Of a DNA stretch of 60,000 nucleotides, positions 23,866 through 36,939 are shown piece after piece. The position numbers and the translations under genes were made by a program. The stretch comes from Neocallimastix lanati (nom. inval.). Lineage: Eukaryota > Neocallimastigomycota > Neocallimastigomycetes > Neocallimastigales > Neocallimastigaceae. Position 1 is the first letter of the stretch; every line of letters begins with the position of its first letter. The notes below the pieces were generated by a model. It worked only from the letters and a program-made list of their open reading frames with translations. It did no database searches and had not been told where the DNA came from. The DNA lies in assembly GCA_016946835.1 (NCBI GenBank), contig JACVTC010000069.1, positions 346,001-406,000 on the forward strand, given 5' to 3'.

Positions 23866-26800
23866 ATGTCCAAATTAGAAAAGGCAACTAAATATTTAAA
23901 AGAAAAATTAGAAGGTAAAGATATTGATGAAACTACCTTTGAATACATCATTAGGTAAATTATAATTAATTCTGATTATTAAATAATATTTTATATATCT
24001 TTAAAATACATTCAAATTACAAATCATTTTGAGCTATAATTGAAATAAAGTCAACTTTTATTTAAAGTGCTTTATTATTAAATATTAAATAATAATTTAA
24101 TATTTGATGATATTGTATTATTTAATATCAAAATATTTAAAAATGGGTATAACAAAATATATTATAATCTTTTTTTTTATATAAATTGAAAATCTAAAGT
24201 ATAAATAAAATTATAAATTTGTTATTCTGTTATTTTCATTAATACTACTAATAACGATTATTATAATCATTAATATGTATAAATTATTGTATTTGATTTA
24301 TTATTAATAATAATATTATTATATTTTATTTTCTGTATAAAAATATATTATATTAATTATTTTATTTTTCATTATTATCATTTAAATTTTAAATGAAAAT
24401 TAAATTATCGATAATTATAAATATTTTTTTAATATTATTAATTTAATAATAATAAAAATAAAAAAAAAAAAAAAATAGTTACTTCGAAAATCCTTCAGCT
24501 GATGAACAAACTGAAGAAGCTTTAAAAGATTTTGCTAGTCCACTTTTATGTGATTTTATTGATGAAGCTGAAGCCGATGCTATTTGTACTGAATTGGCTA
24601 ATTTAGTATTCGATAAGAAAAAGAAGAATACCGCTTTAAAGGTTCTCAATGCACCAGTACAAATGAAAGATAATACTGTTAATACTAATGATATATTTAG
24701 TACGAAGGTTAGTGATATTCGTTGGTTGAATTCTAACCGTGGACCAAATGCTATTGATGAAAAGAAATTAAAGGAACAAGAAAAACAAATCCAAAAGAAA
24801 TTAGCAAAGAGAGAACAACGTTTAATGGAAAAAGATTTACCTGTATACGATCCTTCTAAACCTCCAGAAATCATTGTTAATCAAATGCCAGTTAGCACAT
24901 CAGATCAAAAAACTAAAGATCTTATTATTGAAAACTTTGATATTCATTATGGTAGTAAATGTATTTTAATGAATGCCGATTTAACTCTTTCTTCTGGTCG
25001 TAGATATGGTTTAATTGGAAAGAATGGTAAAAAAATATTTTTATTTTTTTTTTGTCATAATTTAATTGCTAAAAATAAAAATAATTTAGATAAAATTTTT
25101 TTTAAAAAATATAATTAAAATTGAAAATAAAAAAAGTTAATAAGATTGAAAATTATTTTTTTTATTATTTGTTTTATTCTTTTTTTTTTTTTTGATGAAA
25201 ATGAAAAAAAAAATAACATATAATAAAATCAATTAAAGGTGTTGGTAAGTCAACTTTATTAAGAGCTATTGCTTGGAGAGAATTGAAATATCCAGAACAT
25301 TTAACTGTATTCAACGTTGAACAAGAAGTAAGTTATAGATAAATTAAATCATCAATTAAAAAATATATATATATATATAGTTAATAATGATTTTATTTTT
25401 CTATTTTTTTTTAATTTATTAATAAAAGATTCAAGGTGATGATACACCAGCCCTTGATTCTGTTTTAGAATGTGATACTGTAAGAACTGAATTACTTAAA
25501 GAGGAAAAGGACATTCTTCATAAATTAGATAGCAAATCTGGTGATGAATCTAAATTAACCTTAAGATTAAAGGAAATATATCAAAAGTTAGAAGAAATTG
25601 AATCTGATACTGCTGAAACTCGGTAATAATATTTATATTTTTCATTTTACATTTAGTTATAATAGTGGTATTAATAATATTAATTAATTATTATCATTTT
25701 TATTATTATTAATATCATTATATTAGTGCTTCAACTATTCTTTCAGGTTTAGGTTTTGCACAAGAAGATCAAAAATTACCAACTAAAGCATTTTCTGGTG
25801 GTTGGAGAATGAGATTATCATTAGCACAAGCTTTGTTCTCAAGACCAGATATTTTATTACTTGATGAACCTACTAACATGGTAATTATTAATACTTAATA
25901 TTCTATTTTATTATTTATTAATTAAAATTTAATAAAATTATTTATATATTATAAAATTTAATGAATTAAATATATTAAATAAATAATAATAATAATAATA
26001 TAATAGTTGGATTTCCCAGCTGTTACTTGGTTAGAAAATTACATTAAAAACGATTTAAAATCAACATTATGTGTAGTATCTCACGATCGTGCTTTCCTTG
26101 ATAATGTTACTACAGATATTATTCATTTACATAATTATACTTTAGAATCATATCGTGGTAATTTCACTACCTTCGCTGCTACTAAGAACGAACGTAGAAG
26201 AAACCAAATTAGAGAATATGAAGCACAAGTAATTATAATAATGAAATAAAAATATATTATAAATAATATTAAAAATTTTAATATATAAATTTTAAAATAA
26301 ATAAACAAATAAAGAGAAAAGAAATAAGAAAAATGGAGGACGATAAAAATTAATAACTTAAAATTTTATATTATTTTTATTAGTTACAATACCGTCAACA
26401 TTTACAAGCCTTTATTGATCGTTGGAGATATAATGCTAAACGTGCTCCACAAGCACAATCTAAATTAAAGATTTTAGAAAAATTACCACCACTTCAACGT
26501 AATTAAAGATTATAGTTATTTTTTGTTTTAGAAATATATATATGTATAAAAATGAACATTAATAATTAATTAATCATAATAAAATATATAATAACTAATA
26601 GCACCACCAAAAGATGAAATGGAAGGTCTTGGTGAAAACGAAAGAATGGTATACTTCAAGTTTGGTGAACCAGAACGTGTAACACCACCAATTATGCAAA
26701 TGGAGAATGTTTCATTTGGTAAATATATATTTTATACTAAAAAAATCCAAAATACTTTTTATTTTTTATTTTTCGTTAATCATTTTTTTATTATGAATTT

Positions 26801-28146
26801 TAATAAATTAAATAAAAAATTCCTAATCAAACCTTTATAATTTTATTATTGTAATTAGGCTATGTTCCCGGAAAGATTATTTTAGAAGATGTTACTTTTG
26901 ATCTTCAAATGGATTCTAAGATTGCTATTGTTGGACCAAATGGTGCTGGTAAGACTACTTTAATTAATCTTTTACTTGGTGATAATAAACCAAATTCTGG
27001 TATTGTTAGAAGTAATGGAAGGTAATAAATAAATTTTAACTGTTAAAAAAATTTTAACTATAAAGATATATTTTTGAACTCTATATTATAAATTATTTAG
27101 TATCACATAATATTAATTAAGTTTATTTTATAAAATAAAATAAAATTTTAAAAAAATTATATAAATAGATTAAGAATTGGTCACTTTAATCAATTCCACG
27201 TTGATCAATTAGATTTAAATATGACTTGTGTACAATTATTAGCTGCTAAATTCCCAGGTCAAACTGAAGAAGAATATAGACGTCAACTTGGTAGATTTGG
27301 TATTACTGGTCAAACTGGTCTTCAAGTTATTGGTACTCTTAGTGGAGGTCAAAAATCTCGTGTTGTATTTACTATGATTGCCATGTCTCACCCACATGTT
27401 TTAGTTCTTGATGAAGTAAATATTTAATCATTATCAATATATATATGCATATATATATGTTACAAATAATGATAATAATAATAATTTATTAATTATATAA
27501 TGATAAATTTAATATTTTATTTAATGTTTAATTTATCCCTTATTATTACTATATATCCATTTATTTTTCAATTATAGCCTAGTAAGTAATAATTATAATA
27601 GTAATAATATTAAATTTATATAGATTTTCTTTTAATATATTAATTTATTGTATTATCTTTTTTTTTTTTTTTTTTTTTTTTTTATTTATTTTATTTTATT
27701 ATTTTTATTTTTATTTTTATTTATATGATTATAATTATAATTTATATATATAAATATTTTCTTAAATATAAAATTATACTATTATAATTGTTAAAACACT
27801 TAAACAGCGAAGTAAGTAGTTATAATTCATTTATTTATTTTTGCAATATATATTCTTTTTAAATTTTTAAATTTTAAATAATTAAAAAAACTTTTAATTT
27901 TAAAATTTTAATATTTCTTAAAATAGTCACCTTGATATGGATACAATTGATGCATTAACTCTTTCACTTAAGGATTTCAATGGTGGTGTTTTAGTCGTAT
28001 CTCACGATGAAAAATTCTTGGATTCTGTTTGTACTGAAGTATGGATTTGTGATCATAAGAAACTTACTAGATTTACTGGTGATGAAAACTCTAATGCTGG
28101 TATTGTTAAGCAATACAAGGAATCATTAAATATTGAATACATTTAA
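23866..28146 (+). CDS. GCN20: GCN20/ABCF3-type ABC-F ATPase
   Basis: Twelve exons: 23866-23954, 24479-25026, 25239-25327, 25429-25622, 25727-25880, 26007-26228, 26384-26498, 26602-26718, 26859-27021, 27169-27415, 27578-27585 (only 8 nt) and 27927-28146. They join to 721 residues without phase conflict. It is a soluble twin ABC protein with no membrane segments. After an N-terminal region of about 185 residues, ABC1 has Walker A GKNGVGKS at 210-217, signature FSGGWRMR at 329-336 and Walker [10 protein letters not shown] at 350-358. ABC2 has Walker A GPNGAGKT at 535-542, signature LSGGQKSR at 621-628 and Walker B LDEPSNHLD at 644-652. The KY-rich linker follows ABC1. The N-terminus and both cassettes follow GCN20/ABCF3 rather than ARB1/ABCF2 or eEF3. 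In yeast, Gcn20 with Gcn1 helps uncharged tRNA activate the eIF2alpha kinase Gcn2 on the ribosome. The 8-nt exon encodes P-S-N of the second Walker B/D-loop. Confidence 0.93.
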
Positions 28147-28382
28147 TTTTAAAAATAAATTTTTTATATAATCAACTACATAAAACATTCGTTTATTACA
28201 TTCAAATATTATATGATGTACAAAAAAAAAAAAAACATTTTTATAATATTGGTTGAAGTTAAAAAAAAAAATAAGGAAAAAATAAAAAATAAATAATAAA
28301 AATAAAGATAATTAGATTCATATAACTAAATTAATTAATATATTGATTTAAGCATAATATATCAAGGTAAAACGACTTGAAT

Positions 28383-28418
<36 letters not shown>

Positions 28419-28690
28419 ATGGTTAGAATATCTAGATAAATTAAATAATTATATTTTTTTGTTTAACAAATTTTTAGGAAAAAAAAAATAGAATAATAAC
28501 ATTAATGTTTTATTAACATAAATTTATAAGTTATGTTTATATATAATTGAAAAAAATAACAAAAATTAAAATTAAAAAATAAAATAAAATAAAATAAAAC
28601 TATTCTTTAATATAAATGTTTTATAAAATTATTTTATTACATTATAATATATTACATAATTTTATATCTATTATAATTTGATACATTTAT
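28147..28690. other. Convergent intergenic region
   Basis: AT-rich, with poly(A) at about 28390-28415. It separates the 3' ends of the GCN20-like (+) and RAD51D-like (-) genes. Nothing else seen. Confidence 0.6.
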
Positions 28691-30704
28691 TTATGAAATT
28701 CCATTTTTATTAATGCAAAAAGTACAGTATTGACCAATATTCTATATAGAGTAAATAAAATTTAAAATATTTGAGAAAAAAAATTATTATATAGCCTTTA
28801 AATAAATAAACAAACAAATAATAATAATATAAATATATATATATATATATTCTTACAGTTCTATGGGATAGTACAACTTCTATCTTTTTAATAATCTCTT
28901 CATCATTATTATTAAGTTTTTGTCTTTTACTATTTTGAGTAATTTCATTAATATTATAATTATTTTGTTTATTATTAATATTATTGACATTTTTTTGATG
29001 ATTTATATGAGATGATGATAATGGTGATGATAAGCTAGTTAAAAATAATTGAATATCAGGAGTATAGGTCCATATATTTCCTAATGAAGGTTTTTTAAAG
29101 TCTCTTATAATAATATTATTAGTGGTTTTATTAACTTCTATACATTGTGAAAAATCATCATTCAATTCATTAATTAATTGTGCTATTATTTCTTCATTCT
29201 CATTTATGAACAGTTCTTTTTTTTTTTCATTTGGCGGATACTGATTTTGTGGATGATTTTGTTGATACTGTTTTAGAATTACATCTTTAATTTTAATATT
29301 ACATATTTTTTGATGTTCATACAAATTTCTTTTTTTATTATAATATTCTAGGGTATTCGTTGGATTATTATATATGTTGCTATATTTTGCACCTACAGTA
29401 AAATTGGTTAACTAATAATAATTCATAATTTTTATATATATTTTAAATGATTTTATTATATTAATATATTGAAGAGAGAAAAAGAAATTAGTATGTCTAA
29501 TATATAATTATAATTATTATATTTACATAATACAATTAAAAAATTAGAATAGTTGTTATTCTTTGTATTTAAGTAATTATTAATATTTACTAATATTGAA
29601 ATTTTATATGTTCTTGATAAAATATTTAAATATTGGGATATTGAGCTCATAACCGAATTTCCTAATATTAATATTAGTAATTTTAATAATTCCATCCAAT
29701 ATACCTATTATTATAATTATTATATTATTAAATAAATTTAATATTGAAATAATTTTATACTTGTATAATCCTGTCCTATTATTGGAAATATTAATGATGA
29801 AATCGAATTTATAACTATAAGCTTAAGATTTTTATTGAATTTACCCTTTGATATTTTATATATGAGATAAAATTAATTATACTTGGTAAAATTAAATAAA
29901 AATAAAATAAAATAAATAATATATTAACTATTAAAATTTTAATACGAACAATGTTATTATTAATATTATGACTTATATCTTTCATTATTTCTTCTAAAAT
30001 ATTGAATAATTCATGATAATTGTATACTCCCTGGTGTTTTATTCTTGAAATTAAATCTTTTATATCCTAAATTTAAGAAATAGAAATATTAATATTCAAT
30101 TTATTTTATATATTTGAATGATTTTATATATATATATATGAAGAATTATATATATATTACTTCACTATGCTTTTCAATTTTATTATTTTTTGAATAATAA
30201 AAATCAATAATTCTTTTTATTGAAAAAGAATTCTTGGTATCTAAATATAAAACTGTATTTTTAATATCGGATAGTAATACATTTAATGATAGCAGAAAAG
30301 ATAACTAGATTTATTGATTTTAAAAAACAATTTATTAAAAGAAAAATATAAAAATATTATATATATATATATATATATATAAATACCTGAGTTTTTCCAG
30401 TTGAAGGTGAACCAACTAATTCAATAATTTCTCCTTGTAAAATACCACCATTAATAAGATTGTCAATTCTTTTCAATTTTAATACATAATATAAAAAATA
30501 AATTTCAGTAGATTTTAATATTAAATTGAAATTCATTTCAATATTAATAAATTAACTCAAAATATTTACTTATTATTTCCAAAGGAATAATAATCTTTCT
30601 TTAAATTTTCTTTATCATTTAAATAATTATTTAATAATTCTTCACCATTTAAAATTTCACCTGAATAATAATTAATAATTCTTTTTTTTATTATATCAAA
30701 AAGC

Positions 30705-30757
<53 letters not shown>

Positions 30758-31070
30758 ATGTAATGAAAATATATAAAATCTAATAAATATATATTTTATA
30801 AATTAATATTATTAAACATATAATTTACTTTTTTATCAATTCCTGATTTTGAAATTAAATATTCTTCATTTCCAAAAAGAATTTCTTTATCTATAATATT
30901 TTTTCAATAACTTAATAATATAGAAATTTAAATACTTTTATTTAATTTTAATATAAATATATATAACCTGTTTTTATATTAATTTTTAATGAAAGTAGTT
31001 GAACAGCATTGGAAATATCTTTATTATTTTCAGGATTTATTATATGTAATAAGTGTATTAATTTTGGCAT
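28691..31070 (-). CDS. RAD51D: RAD51D-type RAD51 paralog
   Basis: Ten exons on the minus strand: 30968-31070, 30829-30890, 30570-30703, 30387-30468, 30161-30304, about 29929-30066 (donor uncertain: GTTAAT, or GTTCGT ending at 29950), 29761-29845, 29527-29661, 28857-29392 and 28691-28741. About 489 residues (482 with the shorter exon 6). RAD51 paralogs act with RAD51C and others to load RAD51 on single-stranded DNA in homologous recombination. The N-terminal part is short and helical. Walker A is VGSPSTGKTQ (GxxxxGKT, residues 119-126), preceded by IDNLINGGILQGEI as in RAD51D. Strand 2 is TVLYLDTKNSFS. Walker B reads LKLIVINSISSLI, with Asn where family members have Asp. Then follow ISILVNINNY, a low-complexity insert, PSLGNIWTYTPDIQLFL, and QYCTFCINKNGI at the end, matching the family C-terminus. 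The Asn/Gln-rich insert makes it longer than human RAD51D. XRCC2-type is an alternative but fits less well. Confidence 0.8.
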
Positions 31071-31503
31071 TAAGATTTTTTTGTTTTAAATAATTAAAAT
31101 GAAAATTGAAAAGTAATTTCTTATATTTTTATATTTTTATATTTGAATATTTTATTATAATTATTATTATTATTATTATTCTTTTATATAATATATATAT
31201 ATATATATATATAATTTTTTTTTTTTTTTTTTAATTTTTTTAAAAATTTTTACATTTTTATTTTATTATATATTTATAATTTTATTTTAAAAACTTCAAA
31301 TGTATAAAATAAATATTATTATTAATAAAAATAAAAAAACATTGATTTTAATTTTTAATATATATTATAGAATGGTATTTAATTAATAATTATAAATTTT
31401 TTATTATTTAAATCTATATTTTATAAAATAAAATTATTCATAATATTTTATATAATGATATAATTTTATGGAAATAATGAAAATTAATTATATATAATGT
31501 TTT
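31071..31503. other. Tandem intergenic region
   Basis: Between the start of the RAD51D-like gene and the stop of the CATIP-like gene, both minus strand. A/T runs, an (AT)n tract near 31190-31212 and poly(T). No gene. Confidence 0.6.
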
Positions 31504-34500
31504 TTAATCAGTTTGATTATTAAAATATTTTTGAGTAAAACTATAAACGTCTTTTGGTTTTTTAGATAAAAGTAATTGAAGGTAATCTGATATTGTTTTC
31601 TTTAAATCAGGATTGTTATTTATGTATTTGGTATATTTTTCTTTGGTTTTGTCCTATTCATATAAAAATAATAGGTAATTAGAAATTTATTTAAATTATT
31701 ATATAATTATTATTAATATTATATATATATATTATTTTATTATTATTGCAATTACTATTAATTAAAATAATTATTATTATTATTGTTCTTTATTATATAC
31801 CTTTACTGTTAAATATTCAGATTTAACATCAGGATTTTCAAGTAGTTTGGAACTCCCATGTTTTATTCTTTTATCTATCATGTTATTTTAAATAAATAAA
31901 TAAATAAATAAATAATTCATTAATTCATTAATTAAATATTATTATCTCTTATATTGAAAATGATATACCTTTTACGTTTAATAATTCACTGTTAAATGAT
32001 ACTTTCATTTTTGAACTATAGATTCGCAAGTAACCTTTTTGATGTATATAATTGTATTCAACATATGGATAGAGAATGGTTTGCGGAACATCTAATCCAT
32101 AATTATTTTTTACTTCATTTATTAGTGGATCTTCGGATAATTCTTTCTCTAATATATTTTCTATTTCATTGAGTAATAATGACTTTTGTGGTTTGATTTC
32201 TTCTATTTTATCTGAATTGTGATTACTATTAATTGATTTTAAAGAAGAATTGAATGATTTATCTAAATTAATAGAATTTGCTGAATTTGATTCTTTTTTC
32301 AATTCTTTTATTTCATTTTCAATATCTTTGTCTGTAATATTTTCAATATCATTTTCACTTTCTGTTTTAAGTATTTGATTTATGGAATTATTTTTACTAA
32401 TAGTATTCGAAATTGGCTCTAAAGAATTGTCTTTACTTATTTCATTTTGATACATTTCATTATGATCATCACTAATATTGGTATTACTACGACTTGTTAA
32501 TGTTTCGTTATTTTCCTTAAATGAAGGTTCATTAGTACTATTAATAGAACTCGATTTTTCAAGATTTTCGTTTAAATGAGTAGAACTATTTTGATTAGAG
32601 GAATTTTTTGAATTCAAAGATCCTAATGATTCTGTATTTTCTTGCTTTTTCATATTTATAACTTCCTCCACTGATAATGTATTTTCATTTTTGTCTTTTT
32701 CTGGTTCTACAAATGATAAACTTCCTGTGGTAATTTTTGATAAAGACTTTTTTATGTTTTCTATTTCATTTAAATATTTTTCAGAAGGAATTGTTTTTTT
32801 TTCTGGTAATTCTATAGAATTATTATTAATGCTTTCATCCGGCTTTTCTGATAATTCTGTAGAATTATCATTGATATTAGCATCAGATTTTTCTGATATT
32901 TCTGTGGAATTATTATTACTATTAACATCAGGTTTTTCTAATAATTCGGTGGAATTATTTTTGCTATTAATATCAGGTTTTTCTGATAATTTTGTTGAAT
33001 TAATATTTGTTTTTTCATCAACATTGATTTCATTGTCATTGTGACTATTATCATCATCTATTATTGATTCCTTTAATAATAAAGAATCTTGTTTATTCAT
33101 GTCAGATACATTATTTTTTGATTGAATTGAAGAGTTTGAAATACTTTTATCTATAACCAAATTATCAGGATTATTAGTATTTTCAATAGATCCTATAAAT
33201 TTTATATTATCTTCACTATTACTATTACTTAAATTGCTTTTATTGCTTGTTTTACTACTAAATTCTTTTGAGTTATTCATTGATCTGAAAGAACTGTATT
33301 GACTATTATTATCACTATTAAATAAATTCGAACTACTTTTATTATCATTATTTTCTAATGGTGGTGGACTTTTCGATTTGTTTTCTTCTTCTAAGAGAGT
33401 TATATTAATAAAATATTTATCTCTATCAATAGATTTATAGATCTTTTTTATAGAACTGACATTTTTAAATATAATTTCATCATCACTATTCAATTCTAAT
33501 TCATATTCTTGTTTGTACGTTTTTTCTTCTTCTTCTTTTTCTCTTTCCTCTTCTAACCTGTATTGCTCTTCTTTTTGATCAATTTTATTTTTAAAATCAG
33601 TAATTTCTGTTGATAAATTAAGATAATCATAGCTTCCTGACATATTTTCCCATGTAGCATTATTTTTCATTTCTTCATATTGTATTTTCATTTCCTCTAT
33701 TTCATGTTTTTTAGACATTTTATTTAGATATTTGTTAAATAATTTTTCCTCTTTTATTTCATTCATTTTTTTGCTCTCTAATCCATTAAAGTGTACTTCA
33801 TTTTCTGCTTTAATATTAAATTTTATAATTCTTAATTCATCATTAATATATGATATGAATTCAATGGAATCTAATAATTGATCTTCAGGATCTTCATCTA
33901 AAATTAATCCTAATATTCTACTCAAAACTTCTTCACCAGCTTTATAGTTTTATAAAAAAAATAGTAAGTGCATATATATATATATAATTAATTGATTCAT
34001 AATTAATATAATAATAATATAAAATTATAAATTATCACTAAATTTCAAATATTTAAATATATCTAAAAAAAATTATCTCATTTATATACCTTCAGTTAAT
34101 ATATGAGGTGCTAAAATAACTTTACTATTTTCTTTGTAATAATTTTCATCATATATTGATGCAACAATTTTTTGATTTTCAGTTTTATAATCAGTTATTC
34201 TATATTTAGTTAGTATATAATGATTGATATAATCTTGATCTTCACATTTTCCTATATATTCTCTTGTTACTTGATTTAATGTATGTAAAGTGGTTGAAAC
34301 ATATGCTATCAATACTTTATCAGCTATGATATTTGATGTTCCTTTTTCATATATTTTTGTATCTGTACAAACATAGTAACATGGTTCATCGTTATATTTT
34401 GCTTCACGTATAAATATTGTGAAATACCCATAACTGTCTTCTCCCGTAAGGGTTAATTGTTCAGCTGTATATATACTTGATATAGGTTCATAATAACCTG

Positions 34501-34931
34501 AGATTTTTTTAATGTTGTATAAAAATTTTTGTAAATTAATAGAATGTTTATATATAAATATATTTTGAAATCAATCTATATAAATAAAAATATATATATA
34601 TATATATATATAATTGTATAAGATTATATTTTATTTTATATATTTTAATAACAAACCCAATGATTCAATTAATGCTTTTGTTTTATTATTTAATAAAAGA
34701 TCAGTTTTCCATACTGGAGCCTCTTCTTTTGTTGGGAACCTTGGTTCACTGAAAACATTGTTTTTATTGATCCCTTTTAATATAATAATAAAATAAAATA
34801 AAATAAAATAAAATAAAATAAAATAAAATAAAATAAAATAAAATAAAATAAAATAAAATAAAATAAAATAAAATAAAATAAAATAAAATAAAATAAAATA
34901 AAATAAAATAAAATAAAATAAAATAAAATAA

Positions 34932-34962
<31 letters not shown>

Positions 34963-35640
34963 TAAAAAAAATTATACCATTAAATATAATCAATTAATTA
35001 TAAATGAAATAAAAAATAAAATATATCTTTTAATATGAATATTTATATATATTAATAATAATTTATTATGTCTAAAATTAAATTTACCTATAATACTGTT
35101 ACTTGTAAATAGATAATTTGGGTAATAATCAAGATGATGATCAATTGATTCTTTTAATTGCTTATTAATTTTATCAATAAATTCTGTATCTTGTATATCT
35201 GTTTCTTTAACTATGCTTTGAGATTTTGAAATATTAGTCATATAGCTTCCACTTCTACTTTTACAACTAATATTACCTTTACTTCCACCACTAGTGTTGA
35301 CAATTCCTGTTTGACTACCTTTTCTAGAACTACAACTTTTATTTGAAGTATATGAATTTATTTTTTGTAAACTTTGTTTACTATCATTTAAGGAGATATT
35401 TTTTAAACTATGTTTACTATTATTTGAAGAGATATCTTTTAAACTACGTATACTGTTATTTGAAGAGATTTCTTGTAAACTTTTTTTTTCATCATTTAAA
35501 GATTTTAAGCTTGAATGACTTTTTGAAAAATTTTGTTTATTGTCATTTATTTCTTCCTTATTTTTATCAATTTCATTAAAACTATCATTTTTGGAATCAT
35601 TCAATTCTTCTTTTGAATTTAAGCTTTCATTACTTAACAT
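31504..35640 (-). CDS. CATIP-like flagellar protein with RIIa-type docking tail
   Basis: Six exons: 35088-35640, 34657-34773, 34497 down to 34090, 33939 down to 31969, 31801-31874 and 31504-31653, giving 1090 residues in consistent phase. Residues 1-175 are Ser/Asn/Lys-rich with about four 12-residue units (SSNNSxxSLKDI-like). The central conserved part (exons 2, 3 and early 4) has APVWKTDLLL, ISSIYTAEQLTL, VLIAYVSTTLHTLNQVTREY and LAPHILTEGAGEEVLSRIL, resembling ciliogenesis-associated TTC17-interacting proteins. Exon 4 then has a large acidic, Ser/Asn-rich insert with about five 17-residue repeats (NNSTELxEKPDxN). Exons 4-6 end with GYLRIYSSK, HGSSKLLENPDV and DLKKTISDYLQLLLSKKPKD followed by VYSFTQKYF. 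That last piece fits the RIIa/Dpy-30-like dimerisation-docking fold, which binds anchoring proteins in axonemes. A flagellar role suits a zoospore-forming fungus. The family name is a pattern-based inference, while the docking helix pair is the stronger call. Confidence 0.55.
34790..34970. repeat. (AAAAT)n microsatellite in intron 1
   Basis: About 155 bp of a perfect 5-bp repeat passing into a 6-bp AAAAAT repeat, entirely inside intron 1 (34774-35087) of the CATIP-like gene. It creates a false Phe/Ile/Leu ORF on the minus strand. Confidence 0.95.
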
Positions 35641-36608
35641 GTTTTTTTATTATATAATACTGAAAGAATAATATACAGAATTATTACAATATTTATACGT
35701 TTAATTTAAATTTTTTTTTTCTTTTTACGTAAAAAAGCATAAAATATAGTATATAAAGCACTGTCAAAAGTAGTTTAAAAAATAATAATGGTAATAATAT
35801 GTTTTTATTTAAATTTTATAATTTTCATTATAAAATTGAATGAAAGAATACTACAACAAAAAAAAAATAAATATAAAATAAATAGAATATTATAAATAAA
35901 CATAAAATAATATTATTAAAAAAAATTATAAAATCTAAAATAATCAAAATTTGATAATTGTTATTGATTAAAACTTTTTTTCTTATAAATTTTTTTTTCT
36001 TTTGTTATAAAAAAATTTTTTTTAGTTCGTTAATAAAAAATTTTTTTTTCTTTTGTTACAAAAAAAATTTTTTTTAAAAAAAAAAAGCATATTTATATTA
36101 TTTCATTATACATATATGCAATAAGAAAACATATTAATTATAATTTAATAATTAATGGGTAATAATCACATTATACTAAAATGTCAAAAATCTTAAAAAA
36201 AATTTTTGGTAAATTTTTTAGATATTTTTTGATGTAATTATAATAATTAAAAAAGTATAAATTGGTCGGAGCGTTAATTTTTGGTTTTGTATATTTCATC
36301 AGAGATTATGTATTAAATAAAAATAAAATTTTGAATTTTTAATGAATTTTATTATTATTATTTATTATTATAATTATTTATTAATTATTATTATTTTTAT
36401 ATATTAATAATATTATTATATATTATAATTATTTGTTAATATTATTTATTGATTATTATTATTTTTAATATTAATAATAATAATATTATTATTGTTATTT
36501 ATTATATTTTTTTTTTCTTATTTTTTATTTTTTTCTTTAATGTAAATTTACTGCGCAAAAAAAAAAAAAAAGAATTATTAAAGTTTTAAATTCTATGTGT
36601 TTTATTCA

Positions 36609-36639
<31 letters not shown>

Positions 36640-36939
36640 GTTAAAAATTTTTATTATCAATTTTTTTTATAAATTATATTAAGTTTATTTATTATTAAAT
36701 ATTATGGATATTAAACTCATATTCTTATGTTCGTTTTATAATCATTAAAATTAGAACCAATAAAACTATGATAAACTTTTTAATAAATTCTTAATAATAT
36801 AATCAAAATATTAATTATTATTTCCTTTCTTTTTTTTTATTTTATATTGGAGAATTTTTTTAATGAAATATATTAAAATATATAAGATAAAATTTATGAA
36901 TATTTATGAATATTTGTAATGTTCAATTCTTCAATAAAT
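35641..36939. other. AT-rich spacer upstream of the CATIP-like gene
   Basis: A/T runs and short ATT repeats, including repeated TTTTTTTTCTTTTGTTA words near 35990-36062. No gene. The region should contain the promoter of the minus-strand CATIP-like gene, but no element was recognised. Confidence 0.55.

Noticed and set aside
32691-33044. Plus-strand ORF opposite the CATIP-like gene
   Set aside because: Antisense of the 17-residue tandem repeats.
34631-34993. Phe/Ile/Leu ORF on the minus strand
   Set aside because: It joins an exon of the CATIP-like gene to the (AAAAT)n tract of intron 1, and splice phases exclude it.
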